From contig NZ_SVCB01000063.1 of assembly GCF_015058545.1 (NCBI RefSeq), positions 1 to 25,071 on the forward strand: DNA of 25,071 bases, in the 5' to 3' direction. Source of the stretch: Veillonella sp. (GTDB lineage: Bacteria; Bacillota; Negativicutes; Veillonellales; Veillonellaceae). A program made the position numbers and the translations under genes. Of this stretch, positions 14,484-23,313 are shown one piece after another. The notes beneath the pieces are model-generated. The model saw nothing but the letters and a program-made list of their open reading frames with translations. It did not search any database and was not told the DNA's origin. The first letter of the stretch is position 1. Every line of letters starts with the position of its first letter.

Positions 14484-15866
14484 ATGGAGTACAAGGGTAA
14501 ACGAATTTTAGTGTTAGGCGCAGGTCGGAGCGGCATCGGGGCCGCTCATGTGTTGGGATTAATGGGGGCTGACGTTACTTTAAACGATTATAAAGAAGTT
14601 GCGTTTACATCAGCTGAAAAGGCACTATTGGAAGAGGCTCATGTAACCGTTATTACCGGCCGCCAGGATAATGATTTATTGGCGGCTGTTGATCGTATTG
14701 TAGTATCGCCGGGGATTGCCCTTACCATTCCTATTTTAGTGGAAGCGGCTAAACGGGGCATGGATATTGTAGGCGAAGTGGAAGTGGCCTATGACATTTC
14801 CAAAGCACCGATTCTCGCCGTTACCGGCACAAATGGCAAAACTACGACCACCACTTTATTGGGCGAAGTTATGAAACAAACCGGTCGGCCTGTCATGGTG
14901 GGCGGGAATATTGGCGACTCATTGAGTGAAGCGGCCTATGAAATTCCGGCAGATGGCTATTTGGTGGCGGAAGTGTCCAGCTATCAATTGGAAACGGTAA
15001 AAACATTTAAACCATTGGGCGCCATTATGTTAAATATTACGCCGGACCACTTGCAGCGCCATAAAACCATGGAAGCTTATCAGGCGGCTAAAGAGAATGT
15101 GTTTAAGCAACAAACATCGAAGGAACGAACGGTTCTCAATATGGACGATCCGTTAGTGGCGGGGATGGTACCGCGCGTACCGGGCAAAGTACTTTGCATC
15201 AGTCAGGAACATGGTGTGACGGATGGAGCGTATTTTGCGGATAATCAGCTGTTTGCCGTTCGCAATAATGAAGCGGAAGCTGTTATCAGTGCGGCGGATA
15301 TTCATTTGCCGGGCCGTCATAATATTGAAAATATTTTGGCAGTCATTGCGTTGGCCTATGATTTGGGGATTACTGCTGCGCAGCTGCATGATGTAATCGC
15401 TAATTTTAAAGCCGTGGAACATCGTTTGGAACGGGTTACGGTTATCGAGGGCGCTACCTATTACAATGATTCGAAGGCAACCAATACGGACTCTGCCATT
15501 AAAGCATTGGAATCGTTTAAGGAGCCTGTTGTTTTGCTGGCCGGCGGCTATGATAAGATGACGGATTTAACCGATTTTATGGCTATGGTTAAAACCCATG
15601 CCAAAGCCTTGGTTCTCATGGGTGATGCGGCAGCACGTTTTGAGGAAGCGGCTAAAGCGGCCGGTGTTGAAAACATTTTGCGCGTCCGTTCTATGGCCGA
15701 AGCGGTAGCTAAAGGTCATGAGCTTGCTCTGCCGGGTGATGTGGTTTTATTATCACCCGCATGCTCCAGTTTTGATTGGTATCATTGTTTTGAAGAACGA
15801 GGCGATGATTTTAAAAATGAAGTACATGCATTAGCTGATATGTTGGCTAATAAGAAGGGGTCTTAG
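14484..15866 (+). CDS. murD: UDP-MurNAc-L-alanine:D-glutamate ligase MurD
   Basis: Cytoplasmic ligase adding D-glutamate to UDP-MurNAc-L-Ala. The 460-residue protein has the N-terminal Rossmann motif VLGAGRSGIGAA (about residues 10-21), VVSPGI, the P-loop GTNGKTTTTTLLG (about 113), VAEVSSYQLE, NITPDHLQRH, the AVEHRLE motif and YYNDSKATNTDSAIKAL. The ribosome binding site is weak (GGTAGGCG about 6 bases upstream), which may indicate reliance on coupling with mraY 12 bases upstream. The next gene, murG, starts 2 bases after the stop, leaving no room for ftsW. Confidence 0.96.
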   Translation: MEYKGKRILVLGAGRSGIGAAHVLGLMGADVTLNDYKEVAFTSAEKALLEEAHVTVITGRQDNDLLAAVDRIVVSPGIALTIPILVEAAKRGMDIVGEVEVAYDISKAPILAVTGTNGKTTTTTLLGEVMKQTGRPVMVGGNIGDSLSEAAYEIPADGYLVAEVSSYQLETVKTFKPLGAIMLNITPDHLQRHKTMEAYQAAKENVFKQQTSKERTVLNMDDPLVAGMVPRVPGKVLCISQEHGVTDGAYFADNQLFAVRNNEAEAVISAADIHLPGRHNIENILAVIALAYDLGITAAQLHDVIANFKAVEHRLERVTVIEGATYYNDSKATNTDSAIKALESFKEPVVLLAGGYDKMTDLTDFMAMVKTHAKALVLMGDAAARFEEAAKAAGVENILRVRSMAEAVAKGHELALPGDVVLLSPACSSFDWYHCFEERGDDFKNEVHALADMLANKKGS

Positions 15867-15868
15867 TC

Positions 15869-16975
15869 ATGAAGCGTATAATTATTTCAGGAGGTGGCAC
15901 GGGTGGTCACATTTATCCTGCCATTACCATTTATAAAGAAATAGCCGCTATGACGGAGGCTGAATTCTTATATATCGGGACCGATAAAGGCCTCGAAGCT
16001 ACTTTAGTGCCTAAAGAGGGAATTCCTTTTAAAACATTGCCGGTAGAAGGTTTAAATCGTAATTTGTCGTGGCATGCGTTGGTGACACTAGGCAAAACGC
16101 TTAGTTCTTTGTGGCAGGCCGGGCGCATTATTTCGGAGTTCAAACCGGATATCGTAATCGGTACGGGCGGTTATGTGTGCGGTCCGATTTTGTTGGCCGC
16201 AGCTCTTCGGAAGGTACCGACCCTTATTCAGGAACAAAACACCATCGGCGGTATTACGAATAAAATACTGAGCCGTTTTGTCGATGTAGTAGCGGTTGGT
16301 TTTGAAGATGCCAAAAAAGCATTTCCTAAAGCGAAGCGACTTGTCTATACCGGTAATCCGGTGCGTCCGGAAGTATTGGTTGATACCCGAGCGGAAGGCC
16401 GTGAGTTTTTTAACTTACAAGATGATGAGTTTGCCGTTCTTATAGCCGGCGGCTCTCGTGGGGCACGCAGTATTAATACAGCCATGATTGAAGTACATGA
16501 GTATTTTAAAAACCGCAAGGGGATTAAATTGATTCATGTAACCGGGTCCGGTGAGTATGATCGGGTCCTTGAAGCATTACATATTAAAGACGGTGAGTCC
16601 TACAGTGATTCATCAATAATTTTGCCGTATTTGCATGAAATGCCGAAAGCCTTGGCGGCTGCCGATTTAGCCGTATTTCGTGCCGGTGCAGTTGGCCTTG
16701 CGGAACTTACGGTGCGAGGCATTCCGTCAATTTTAATTCCGTACCCCTATGCGGCGGAAGATCATCAAACGTATAATGCGCGGGCGTTGGTAAGTGCCGG
16801 AGCGGCTCGTATGATTGTGGATAAAATGTTACAAGGTAAAGATTTGATTGGTGAAATCGAATTCTTCATGAACAATCCGCATGAATTGGGGCATATGTCG
16901 GCGGCAGCCAAGTCGTTGGGAAAACCGGCGGCGGCTCACGATATAGCCCAATTAGCGCTGGAAATTGCAAAATAA
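15869..16975 (+). CDS. murG: UDP-GlcNAc:lipid I GlcNAc transferase MurG
   Basis: Peripheral membrane GT-B glycosyltransferase converting lipid I to lipid II on the cytoplasmic face. The 368-residue protein has the GGGTGGHIYPA loop (residues 8-18), IGTGGYVCGP, QEQNTIGGITNK, the IAGGSRGARSIN loop (about 191-202), RAGAVGLAELTVRGIPSILIPYPYAAEDHQTYNA near the UDP-GlcNAc site and a short C-terminal helix region. AAGGGG about 9 bases upstream lies inside the end of murD. Length and motif order are standard. Confidence 0.96.
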   Translation: MKRIIISGGGTGGHIYPAITIYKEIAAMTEAEFLYIGTDKGLEATLVPKEGIPFKTLPVEGLNRNLSWHALVTLGKTLSSLWQAGRIISEFKPDIVIGTGGYVCGPILLAAALRKVPTLIQEQNTIGGITNKILSRFVDVVAVGFEDAKKAFPKAKRLVYTGNPVRPEVLVDTRAEGREFFNLQDDEFAVLIAGGSRGARSINTAMIEVHEYFKNRKGIKLIHVTGSGEYDRVLEALHIKDGESYSDSSIILPYLHEMPKALAAADLAVFRAGAVGLAELTVRGIPSILIPYPYAAEDHQTYNARALVSAGAARMIVDKMLQGKDLIGEIEFFMNNPHELGHMSAAAKSLGKPAAAHDIAQLALEIAK

Positions 16976-16995
16976 AGAATAGGAGAGATTGCACC

Positions 16996-18369
16996 ATGTT
17001 AAATGGTATTCATAAAATACATCTTATCGGCATTGCCGGCTCAGGTATGCGGGCCATTGCCAACATTTTAATCAGTCAGGGATTTGAAGTATCCGGTTCC
17101 GATATTCAGGAGTCGGCCGTGACCGAGCGTTTCCGTAAAATGGGCGCCACCATTCACATCGGTCATAATGCGGACTATGTTAAAGGGGTTGATGCGGTTG
17201 TTCGTTCTACGGCCATCCATGCAGATAATCCGGAACTTATGGCAGCTCAGGAATTACAGATTCCGATTTTACATCGCTCCGATATCGTTAAAGCCGTGTT
17301 GGATATAACGAAGGGCATTGCTGTTGCCGGTGCGCACGGCAAAACCACCACAACCTCTATGTTGGGGCAGATTTTTGTGGAAGCCGGGCTTGATCCGACG
17401 GTTATTATCGGCGGGGAAGTGGATTATTTGGGCGGCAGCAGTCAGTGGGGTCGCGGCGAATACAGCATCGCCGAAGCCGATGAAAGTGACGGGTCCTTCT
17501 TGAAATTGAATCCGAAGGCTATCGTCATTACCAATATTGAAAATGACCATATGGACCACTACGGTACAATGGAACATTTATTGGATGCTTTCTGTGAGTT
17601 TGTCGGTAAATTACCTAAGGACGGTAAAGCCGTTGTATGTGGCGATAATCCGTCGATTCAGAAAGTGATGCCTCGTGTAGACCGAAAGTTTGTTACTTAC
17701 GGTCTTGGTGAAACCAATGATTACCGGGCACGCAATATTCATTATGAGAAGGGCATTTTGGTATATGAAGCCGTGAAAGGTGATGAAGTGATTGCCACTA
17801 TTCGTCTTAAAGTGCCGGGTACGCATAATGCGTTAAATTCTTTGGGCGCTTTTGTTATGGCTACCGATTGTGGCATTCCCGCCGATGTAGTTGTGGCAGC
17901 GTTAGCTAAATTTACCGGCGCGAAACGTCGTTTTGAAACGAAAGGCCATGTAAAAGGCGTTTGGGTAGTTGATGATTATGCTCATCATCCAACGGAAATT
18001 GCCGCTACGTTGAGTGCTGCCAAAGCCTTGGAATCACATCGCGTAGTTTGCGTATTCCAACCACATCGTTTTACCCGTACTAATTTATTGTTAAAAGAAT
18101 TTGGTAAAGCTTTTGTGAATGCGGACGTATTATTTATCACGGATATTTACAGTGCCGGTGAAGATCCGATTGCCGGTATTGACGGCCATTCTATTCCGGA
18201 TATGGTGAAAGCTACTACCGGTCAGGATGTTCATTATATTGCGGATGTAAATGATGTGCCGCAAAGGGTAAAACAAATTTTACAACCTGATGATTTGGTA
18301 ATTACTATGGGCGCCGGCAGCATTAGTCAATACGGACCTAAATTATTGGCAGCATTGGAAGAGGAATAA
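16996..18369 (+). CDS. murC: UDP-N-acetylmuramate:L-alanine ligase MurC
   Basis: First of the Mur ligases, adding L-Ala to UDP-MurNAc. The 457-residue protein shows the N-terminal IHLIGIAGSGMRAIA Rossmann motif (about residues 7-21), the distinctive MurC P-loop GAHGKTTTTSML (about 115-126), EADESDGSFLKL, NIENDHMDHYG, VVDDYAHHPTEI and FQPHRFTRT. AGGAGA precedes the ATG by about 9 bases. It is followed by ddl with no murB gene; MurB, needed to make its substrate, must be encoded elsewhere. Confidence 0.96.
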   Translation: MLNGIHKIHLIGIAGSGMRAIANILISQGFEVSGSDIQESAVTERFRKMGATIHIGHNADYVKGVDAVVRSTAIHADNPELMAAQELQIPILHRSDIVKAVLDITKGIAVAGAHGKTTTTSMLGQIFVEAGLDPTVIIGGEVDYLGGSSQWGRGEYSIAEADESDGSFLKLNPKAIVITNIENDHMDHYGTMEHLLDAFCEFVGKLPKDGKAVVCGDNPSIQKVMPRVDRKFVTYGLGETNDYRARNIHYEKGILVYEAVKGDEVIATIRLKVPGTHNALNSLGAFVMATDCGIPADVVVAALAKFTGAKRRFETKGHVKGVWVVDDYAHHPTEIAATLSAAKALESHRVVCVFQPHRFTRTNLLLKEFGKAFVNADVLFITDIYSAGEDPIAGIDGHSIPDMVKATTGQDVHYIADVNDVPQRVKQILQPDDLVITMGAGSISQYGPKLLAALEEE

Positions 18370-18371
18370 TC

Positions 18372-19304
18372 ATGAAAAATAAAAAAATTATCGTATTAAT
18401 GGGTGGTCCTTCTAAAGAAGCAGAGGTATCTCGTCGAACCGGTGCAGCCATTGCGGAAGCGTTATGTAGTTTAGGTTATGATGCGCAAACTTTGGAATTG
18501 GTACCGGAACAATTATTAGCCGATATTAAAGCCTTAGGTGGCGAAATCGTATTCAATGCCTTGCACGGCAAGTTCGGTGAAGACGGGGCCCTTCAAGGCT
18601 TACTTGAAATGGCCGGCATTCCGTATACCGGTTCCGGCGTTATGGCGCAAGCTGTAGGCATGAATAAAAAAATCAGTAAAGATGTGTTTGTAGGCGCCGG
18701 CATTCCGACGGCTGCGGCAAAATCCTATAATGCAGCCACGCAAAATGAAGCTGACATTGTAGCAGATATTAAAGCTAACTTTACGCTACCGGTTGTTTTG
18801 AAACCGGCTACCCAAGGTTCCAGCATCGGCGTAACCATTGTACGTGACGATAGCGAACTTACGGCAGGTGTAAAAGAAGCTCTCGTATACGACAATATTT
18901 TGGTGGTAGAACAGTATTTGGACGGTCATGAATTTACAGTTCCCGTATTGGAAGGTAAAGCCTTACCGGTTATCGAAATCAGACCACATTCCGGTGAATA
19001 TGATTACACTTCAAAATATACGACCGGCGCTACCGATTATTTGGTACCGGCTCCGATCGATGAAGCGTTAACTAAAAAATTACAGGCTATCGGTGAAACT
19101 GTTTATCGTGAATTACAATGCTCCGGCGTAATTCGCATCGACTTCATGACCAATAAGGCAGGGGAAGCGTTTGTATTGGAATATAATACAATTCCGGGCA
19201 TGACGGCGACCTCGTTGGTTCCAAAATCCGCTAAAGCTATGGGAATTGATTTTCCTACCTTATGTGAAAAAATTCTGCTCACCGCCGGTTTAGGTAAGTT
19301 TTAA
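18372..19304 (+). CDS. ddl: D-alanine:D-alanine ligase Ddl
   Basis: ATP-grasp enzyme making D-Ala-D-Ala for MurF. The 310-residue protein has VLMGGPSKEAEVS (about residues 8-20), the family motif NALHGKFGEDGALQGLLEMAGIPYTGSG (split around residues 60-90), the ATP-grasp LKPATQGSSIGV, the YTSKYTTGATDYLVPAP loop and the metal-binding VLEYNTIPGMT. The KYTTG-Tyr context resembles D-Ala-D-Ala rather than D-Ala-D-lactate enzymes. It starts 2 bases after murC with GAGGA in the end of that gene. Confidence 0.95.
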   Translation: MKNKKIIVLMGGPSKEAEVSRRTGAAIAEALCSLGYDAQTLELVPEQLLADIKALGGEIVFNALHGKFGEDGALQGLLEMAGIPYTGSGVMAQAVGMNKKISKDVFVGAGIPTAAAKSYNAATQNEADIVADIKANFTLPVVLKPATQGSSIGVTIVRDDSELTAGVKEALVYDNILVVEQYLDGHEFTVPVLEGKALPVIEIRPHSGEYDYTSKYTTGATDYLVPAPIDEALTKKLQAIGETVYRELQCSGVIRIDFMTNKAGEAFVLEYNTIPGMTATSLVPKSAKAMGIDFPTLCEKILLTAGLGKF

Positions 19305-19323
19305 GTAAACTGGAGATACTGAG

Positions 19324-20295
19324 ATGAATAGAGATAATCGGCAGCATTCCGGTCCGGTGGAGCCAGTAAAACCAAATCCTACGGCCACATTCAGACCGCC
19401 CGGTGAACAATCGCCGGGAGGCTATTCTTCGCCGAATTACCATGGGGAGCAACAATCGATACATTCGCCAAGAAACCACAATGGGGCGAATCGACCTTTA
19501 TATGATTTTGATGGCACCTATTCATCACCGGACGGTCACGATGAAAACGGGTATTATCGCGATGGCGGCGAACCGCCGGAGCCACCGAAACATCCTCATG
19601 CATGGCGTCGTCGCGTTGTATTAATCGGCGGTGGCTTGTTATTACTATGGTTGCTTTTATTTATTTTGCCTATTCCGTTTGGCACGATAACAGTGACGGG
19701 CAGTAAGAATGTAACTGTATCAGATGTGATGGCGGCCGGTAATATACGATATCCGATTAACCTGTTGCAGATTAATGCCGGCCAGTTGGAAGAACGGTTA
19801 CAGCATGATTTGCGGGTTGACTCGGTTAAAGTAACGTATGTATTGCCGCTTACTTTACAAGTGAATGTAACAGAACGTCGGCCGGCGGCGGTAGTGGCGA
19901 CGCAGTTCGGTTTTGCCACCTTGGATGCGAAAGGTCAAGTCATTAATCTTGGCCCGGCCATCGAAGATACGTCAGCTACGATTATCTCCGGTATCAAATT
20001 GGGCAATGTATTATTAGGTGATACAATTGATACGCCGGTCATTAAAGGGGCTTTGTCCTATTTGAATTCATTAAGCGATGAAGGTCGTAAGGAGATTGCC
20101 GAAATTAATGTAGGTGATGTTAATCAGTTAATTGCTTATATGGTAGATGGATTGCCGCTTCATTTAGGCGATACATCGGATATGGATAAAAAAGGGCCTT
20201 TATCTGAAAATATGCTGCGTGATGTGAAGGCTCGCGGTGTGGCAGCACAATATTTGGATGTCAATGTAAAGGCGCCGTTTATTAAGACGCCTTAA
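19324..20295 (+). CDS. ftsQ: Cell division protein FtsQ/DivIB with long Pro-rich cytoplasmic tail
   Basis: Bitopic divisome protein, partner of FtsL and FtsB/DivIC. Residues 1-95 are cytoplasmic, rich in Pro, Gly, Asn, His and Ser and probably disordered. One membrane segment spans about 98-117, followed by a POTRA domain (about 120-190: GTITVTGSKNVTVSDV to VTERRPAAVV) and a beta domain to the C-terminus. The tail is longer than the short basic tail of many FtsQ proteins. GGAG lies about 9 bases upstream of the ATG. Position between ddl and the DUF881 gene matches Firmicutes DivIB. Confidence 0.9.
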   Translation: MNRDNRQHSGPVEPVKPNPTATFRPPGEQSPGGYSSPNYHGEQQSIHSPRNHNGANRPLYDFDGTYSSPDGHDENGYYRDGGEPPEPPKHPHAWRRRVVLIGGGLLLLWLLLFILPIPFGTITVTGSKNVTVSDVMAAGNIRYPINLLQINAGQLEERLQHDLRVDSVKVTYVLPLTLQVNVTERRPAAVVATQFGFATLDAKGQVINLGPAIEDTSATIISGIKLGNVLLGDTIDTPVIKGALSYLNSLSDEGRKEIAEINVGDVNQLIAYMVDGLPLHLGDTSDMDKKGPLSENMLRDVKARGVAAQYLDVNVKAPFIKTP

Positions 20296-20316
20296 AGAAA
20301 TAATGGAAGAGGAAGC

Positions 20317-21012
20317 ATGTTAAAGCAAGGTCGTTGGGCAATAGCGGCTGTAAGCATGTTGCTGGGGATTATGTTGGTCGGTCAGTATAAAATGACGCAA
20401 AGCATAGCGGAAAGCAATATTCATTTGCAGCGAACAGGAGATTTAGCACGTGAACTGACCGCGGCGGAAAAAGAACGTGATGAGCTGCGGCAACAATTAG
20501 AAAAAATACAAAAAGGTGATGCGTCGGCCAGCGTGGTCAGCGACATCAATTTATTGAAGCAGCGGGCCGGCCTTACAGATGTGACCGGACCCGGTGTGAT
20601 AATCACTATTAATGACAGTAAAATACCGGTAAAAGACAATGAAAACCCGAACCTATACTTAATTCATGACGAAGACCTTTTACGTGTTCTGAATGAATTG
20701 CGAGCCGGCGGGGCAGAGGCCATTGCGGTTAACGACCAGCGGTTAACCGGCACATCGGAAGTACGTTGTGCGGGACCGACGGTTATGGTTAACGGCAAGG
20801 TGTTTGGACCGCCCTTTGTAATTAAGGCAATCGGGGATCCGAAGACTTTATCCGCAGCGCTCACCATGCGTGGCGGTGTGGTTGAGTCTTTGAAGTATTG
20901 GGGCATTGAACTGAAGATTCAGGAAGTAAATCAGATGATCGTGCCTGCTTTTAACGGTACTTTTAAAGAAGAACATTTACAGGCAGTCAAGCAAGGAGGC
21001 GATAAAAAATAA
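20317..21012 (+). CDS. DUF881 family membrane-anchored protein (YlxW-like)
   Basis: A 231-residue protein with one N-terminal membrane segment (about residues 8-23), a predicted coiled coil (about 30-68) and a conserved extracytoplasmic domain of the DUF881 family: LKQRAGLTDVTGPGVIITINDS, LRAGGAEAIAVNDQRL, VNGKVFGPPFVIKAIGDPKTLSAAL. In Bacillus and Clostridia such genes (ylxW, ylxX) lie in the same place between divIB and ftsA/ftsZ; function is unknown, with a role at the septum or envelope suspected from location. GAAGAGGAAG precedes the ATG. It overlaps the next gene by TAATG. Confidence 0.9.
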   Translation: MLKQGRWAIAAVSMLLGIMLVGQYKMTQSIAESNIHLQRTGDLARELTAAEKERDELRQQLEKIQKGDASASVVSDINLLKQRAGLTDVTGPGVIITINDSKIPVKDNENPNLYLIHDEDLLRVLNELRAGGAEAIAVNDQRLTGTSEVRCAGPTVMVNGKVFGPPFVIKAIGDPKTLSAALTMRGGVVESLKYWGIELKIQEVNQMIVPAFNGTFKEEHLQAVKQGGDKK

Positions 21013-21356
21013 TGATGTACTTATTTATCGTCGGAGGCTTGGTAGTGGGTATTATTATCGGTGTAATGTCACCGCTTGAAATCCCGCCGGTGTATGCAAA
21101 GTATACATCGGTTGCTTTGTTGGCCGCTTTGGACAGTGTATTTGGTGGCACGCGTGCCGCTTTGGAACGAATATTTAATTTGTCGATATTTCTGACCGGG
21201 TTCTTTTCCAATTCACTATTGGCCGCACTCTTAGTATTCCTGGGAAATTTTGTGGGCATTGACCTTTATTATGTAGCACTCATCAGCTTTGGCTTGCGTT
21301 TATTTCAAAATACCGCAGCCATTCGACGTTTGCTTTTGTCAAGACGCACAAAATAA
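21012..21356 (+). CDS. sbp: Small basic protein family membrane protein (DUF1290, Sbp)
   Basis: A 114-residue protein with three hydrophobic segments (about residues 4-23, 32-46 and 58-102 with a possible break) and a basic C-terminal end (RRLLLSRRTK). The opening MYLFIVGGLVVGIIIG and the segment VYAKYTSVALLAALDSVFGGTRA match the small basic protein family found next to ftsZ in Firmicutes; its role is not established. AAGGAGG lies at 20994-21000, and the start overlaps the previous stop as TAATG, suggesting coupling. The ATG at 21015 is an alternative start. Confidence 0.88.
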   Translation: MMYLFIVGGLVVGIIIGVMSPLEIPPVYAKYTSVALLAALDSVFGGTRAALERIFNLSIFLTGFFSNSLLAALLVFLGNFVGIDLYYVALISFGLRLFQNTAAIRRLLLSRRTK

Positions 21357-21364
21357 GGTATACT
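21336..21364 (+). promoter_or_regulatory. Strong candidate ftsZ promoter
   Basis: TTGTCA (21336-21341) and TATACT (21359-21364) with a 17-bp spacer, overlapping the end of sbp. Transcripts would carry a leader of about 130 bases before ftsZ. Each hexamer has one mismatch to consensus. Confidence 0.65.
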
Positions 21365-21421
21365 TTATTGTAAAAGAGTAGAAAAAATAAAAAAAATAGT
21401 GTAAAATGAAATGAAACTAGT

Positions 21422-21427
21422 TATAAT
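21422..21427 (+). promoter_or_regulatory. Second possible -10 element upstream of ftsZ
   Basis: Perfect TATAAT about 75 bases upstream of ftsZ in A/T-rich DNA but with no clear -35 hexamer. Confidence 0.35.
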
Positions 21428-21500
21428 AGTATTGAACATAATCATGTTGTTTGAAATAAAGGGCATATAAATTTTACGGGCAACAGGAGGAGGAACGTAA

Positions 21501-22502
21501 ATGTCGGAATTCGCAAATATTAAAGTTATTGGTGTTGGTGGCGGCGGAAGTAACGCCGTAAATCGTATGATTGACAGTGGTCTTCAAGGTGTAGATTTCC
21601 TTGTAGCTAATACAGAAACGCAAGCTTTGGATAATTCTAAAGCAGATATAAAAATTCAATTAGGTGAAAAATTGACTAAAGGTCTTGGCGCCGGTGCTAA
21701 CCCTCAGGTTGGTGAAGAAGCAGCCCAAGAAAGTCGTGAAGAAATTACTAAAGCCCTCTCCGGTTCCGACATGGTCTTTGTAACCGCAGGCATGGGTGGC
21801 GGTACCGGTACCGGTGCGGCTCCTATCGTAGCTGAATGTGCGCGTGAAATGGGCGCCTTAACTGTTGGCGTAGTAACCAAACCGTTCACATTTGAAGGCA
21901 AACGTCGTAAAAACCAGGCTGATAAAGGTATTGAAATGCTTACCAGCAAAGTGGATACCATTATCGTAATTCCTAATGATAAATTATTACAAGTTGTTGA
22001 TAAGAAAACTCCTTTGAACGAAGCATTCCGTACCGCGGATGATGTGCTTCGTCAAGGTATTAAGGGGATTTCCGATTTGATTACCGTACCTGGTCTTATT
22101 AACCTTGACTTTGCTGATGTTAAAACTATCATGACTAACCAAGGCGAAGCTCTTATGGGTATCGGTATCGGCGAAGGTGAAAACCGCGCTGTTGACGCAG
22201 CTAAAATGGCTATTAACAGCCCATTGTTGGAAACTTCCATCGAAGGCGCCAAAGGCATTCTCTTGAATATTACCGGTAGCGGTGATTTGAGCTTGTTCGA
22301 AATCAACGAAGCAGCTGAAATCATTTCCGAAGCAGCGGATCCTGAAGCTAATATTATCTTCGGTTCCGTAATAGATGAAAACTTAGGAGATCGTGTACAG
22401 ATTACTGTTGTAGCTACGGGCTTCGGCGCACAACCTAAAACAGGTGCTGTTAAATCTCCATTCGGTGTAGGTCCTGAAATCCCTACATTTATGAAACGCT
22501 AA
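21501..22502 (+). CDS. ftsZ: Cell division protein FtsZ, short C-terminal form
   Basis: Tubulin-like GTPase that polymerises into the division ring. The start IKVIGVGGGGSNAVNRMI (residues 7-24), the tubulin signature GGGTGTGA (about 99-106) and the T7 loop NLDFADVKTIM are intact. At 333 residues it is shorter than the common 350-400: after the globular core ends near ATGF only about 25 residues remain, closing with EIPTFMKR, the conserved peptide that binds FtsA and other tethers. The disordered linker is thus almost missing. AGGAGGAGG lies close to the ATG. Codon use appears more biased than in the mur genes, consistent with high expression. No ftsA precedes it. Confidence 0.97.
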   Translation: MSEFANIKVIGVGGGGSNAVNRMIDSGLQGVDFLVANTETQALDNSKADIKIQLGEKLTKGLGAGANPQVGEEAAQESREEITKALSGSDMVFVTAGMGGGTGTGAAPIVAECAREMGALTVGVVTKPFTFEGKRRKNQADKGIEMLTSKVDTIIVIPNDKLLQVVDKKTPLNEAFRTADDVLRQGIKGISDLITVPGLINLDFADVKTIMTNQGEALMGIGIGEGENRAVDAAKMAINSPLLETSIEGAKGILLNITGSGDLSLFEINEAAEIISEAADPEANIIFGSVIDENLGDRVQITVVATGFGAQPKTGAVKSPFGVGPEIPTFMKR

Positions 22503-22545
22503 GTTGGTTGCTAAGCGTGTATGTGTGTACAGAGGAGGTAATTCT

Positions 22546-23124
22546 ATGAACAAGAAAGTGTTAGTTGCTACTTTAGCTGCTACAATGTTAACAGGTGCTG
22601 CCTTCGCAGCTGCTGTGCCTGTAACAGACATTAACGAAGGTGACAGCAAGATTGGTGTTGAATACAGCTTCTCCCAGAGTGTAACCGGTGAAAGCGGTCA
22701 TGCTGACGGTTTTGGCGTTAACTTGCAGACCGGCTTAACTGACAAATGGGCTTTGCAGTATTCTTATAATAAAGTTAACCTTGATCAGAGCAGTGATGTA
22801 AAAGATCATCAGTTAAATGCTGTTTATGAATTCCATCCTAACTTTAATGGTTATGTAGGCGGTACTTACATTAAAGCCGGTGGTGATCATGAAACAGGTT
22901 TACAAGTTGGGGTAATCGGTCATATGCCATTGGCAGATCGTCTTCAAGGTTTTGCAAAAGTAGGCTTTGGTAATGATATTAAAAATACTTACCAAGTAGG
23001 TGCTACTTATGCATTAAATAATGAATTCGATCTCAGCTTATATTATCAATATGATAAATACAGTGTAGATAATGGTGATGGTTCCGTTAAAGGCTTCCAT
23101 GCCGGTATCGGTTACAACTTCTAA
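22546..23124 (+). CDS. Outer-membrane beta-barrel protein (small porin/Opa-like)
   Basis: A 192-residue secreted protein starting at the ATG at 22546, with GAGGAGG upstream. A signal peptide (residues 1-21, basic MNKK, hydrophobic core, AFA cleavage motif) leads into a mature part made of alternating beta strands such as KIGVEYSFSQSV, WALQYSYNKVNL, FNGYVGGTYIKAG and EFDLSLYYQYDKYSV. It ends in GIGYNF; a terminal Phe is the usual recognition signal for the BAM assembly machine. The size suits an eight-stranded barrel. It lies 43 bases after ftsZ without a terminator between and before a strong terminator, so it is likely cotranscribed with ftsZ. Specific function is unknown. Confidence 0.85.
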   Translation: MNKKVLVATLAATMLTGAAFAAAVPVTDINEGDSKIGVEYSFSQSVTGESGHADGFGVNLQTGLTDKWALQYSYNKVNLDQSSDVKDHQLNAVYEFHPNFNGYVGGTYIKAGGDHETGLQVGVIGHMPLADRLQGFAKVGFGNDIKNTYQVGATYALNNEFDLSLYYQYDKYSVDNGDGSVKGFHAGIGYNF

Positions 23125-23208
23125 TTGTTGCACTGATGTCTTACAGATAATGTAAGGACTGAGAAAGAATTTGTGTCACATACTTTGTGAAAACGCTATA
23201 AGCAATTT

Positions 23209-23252
23209 AAACCGTGAATATTTATCCTTTTGGGTGATATTCACGGTTTTTT
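23209..23252 (+). terminator. Strong rho-independent terminator after the outer-membrane protein gene
   Basis: AAACCGTGAATAT (23209-23221) pairs perfectly with ATATTCACGGTTT (23237-23249) around a 15-base loop, followed by Ts to 23252. It is the first clear terminator after mraZ and probably ends the ftsZ transcript. Confidence 0.92.
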
Positions 23253-23313
23253 GTATGCAAAAATTGAAAAAAGATGCCTCGTTTATGCTCTAAAGTACAC
23301 GTTAACTTGCGTC

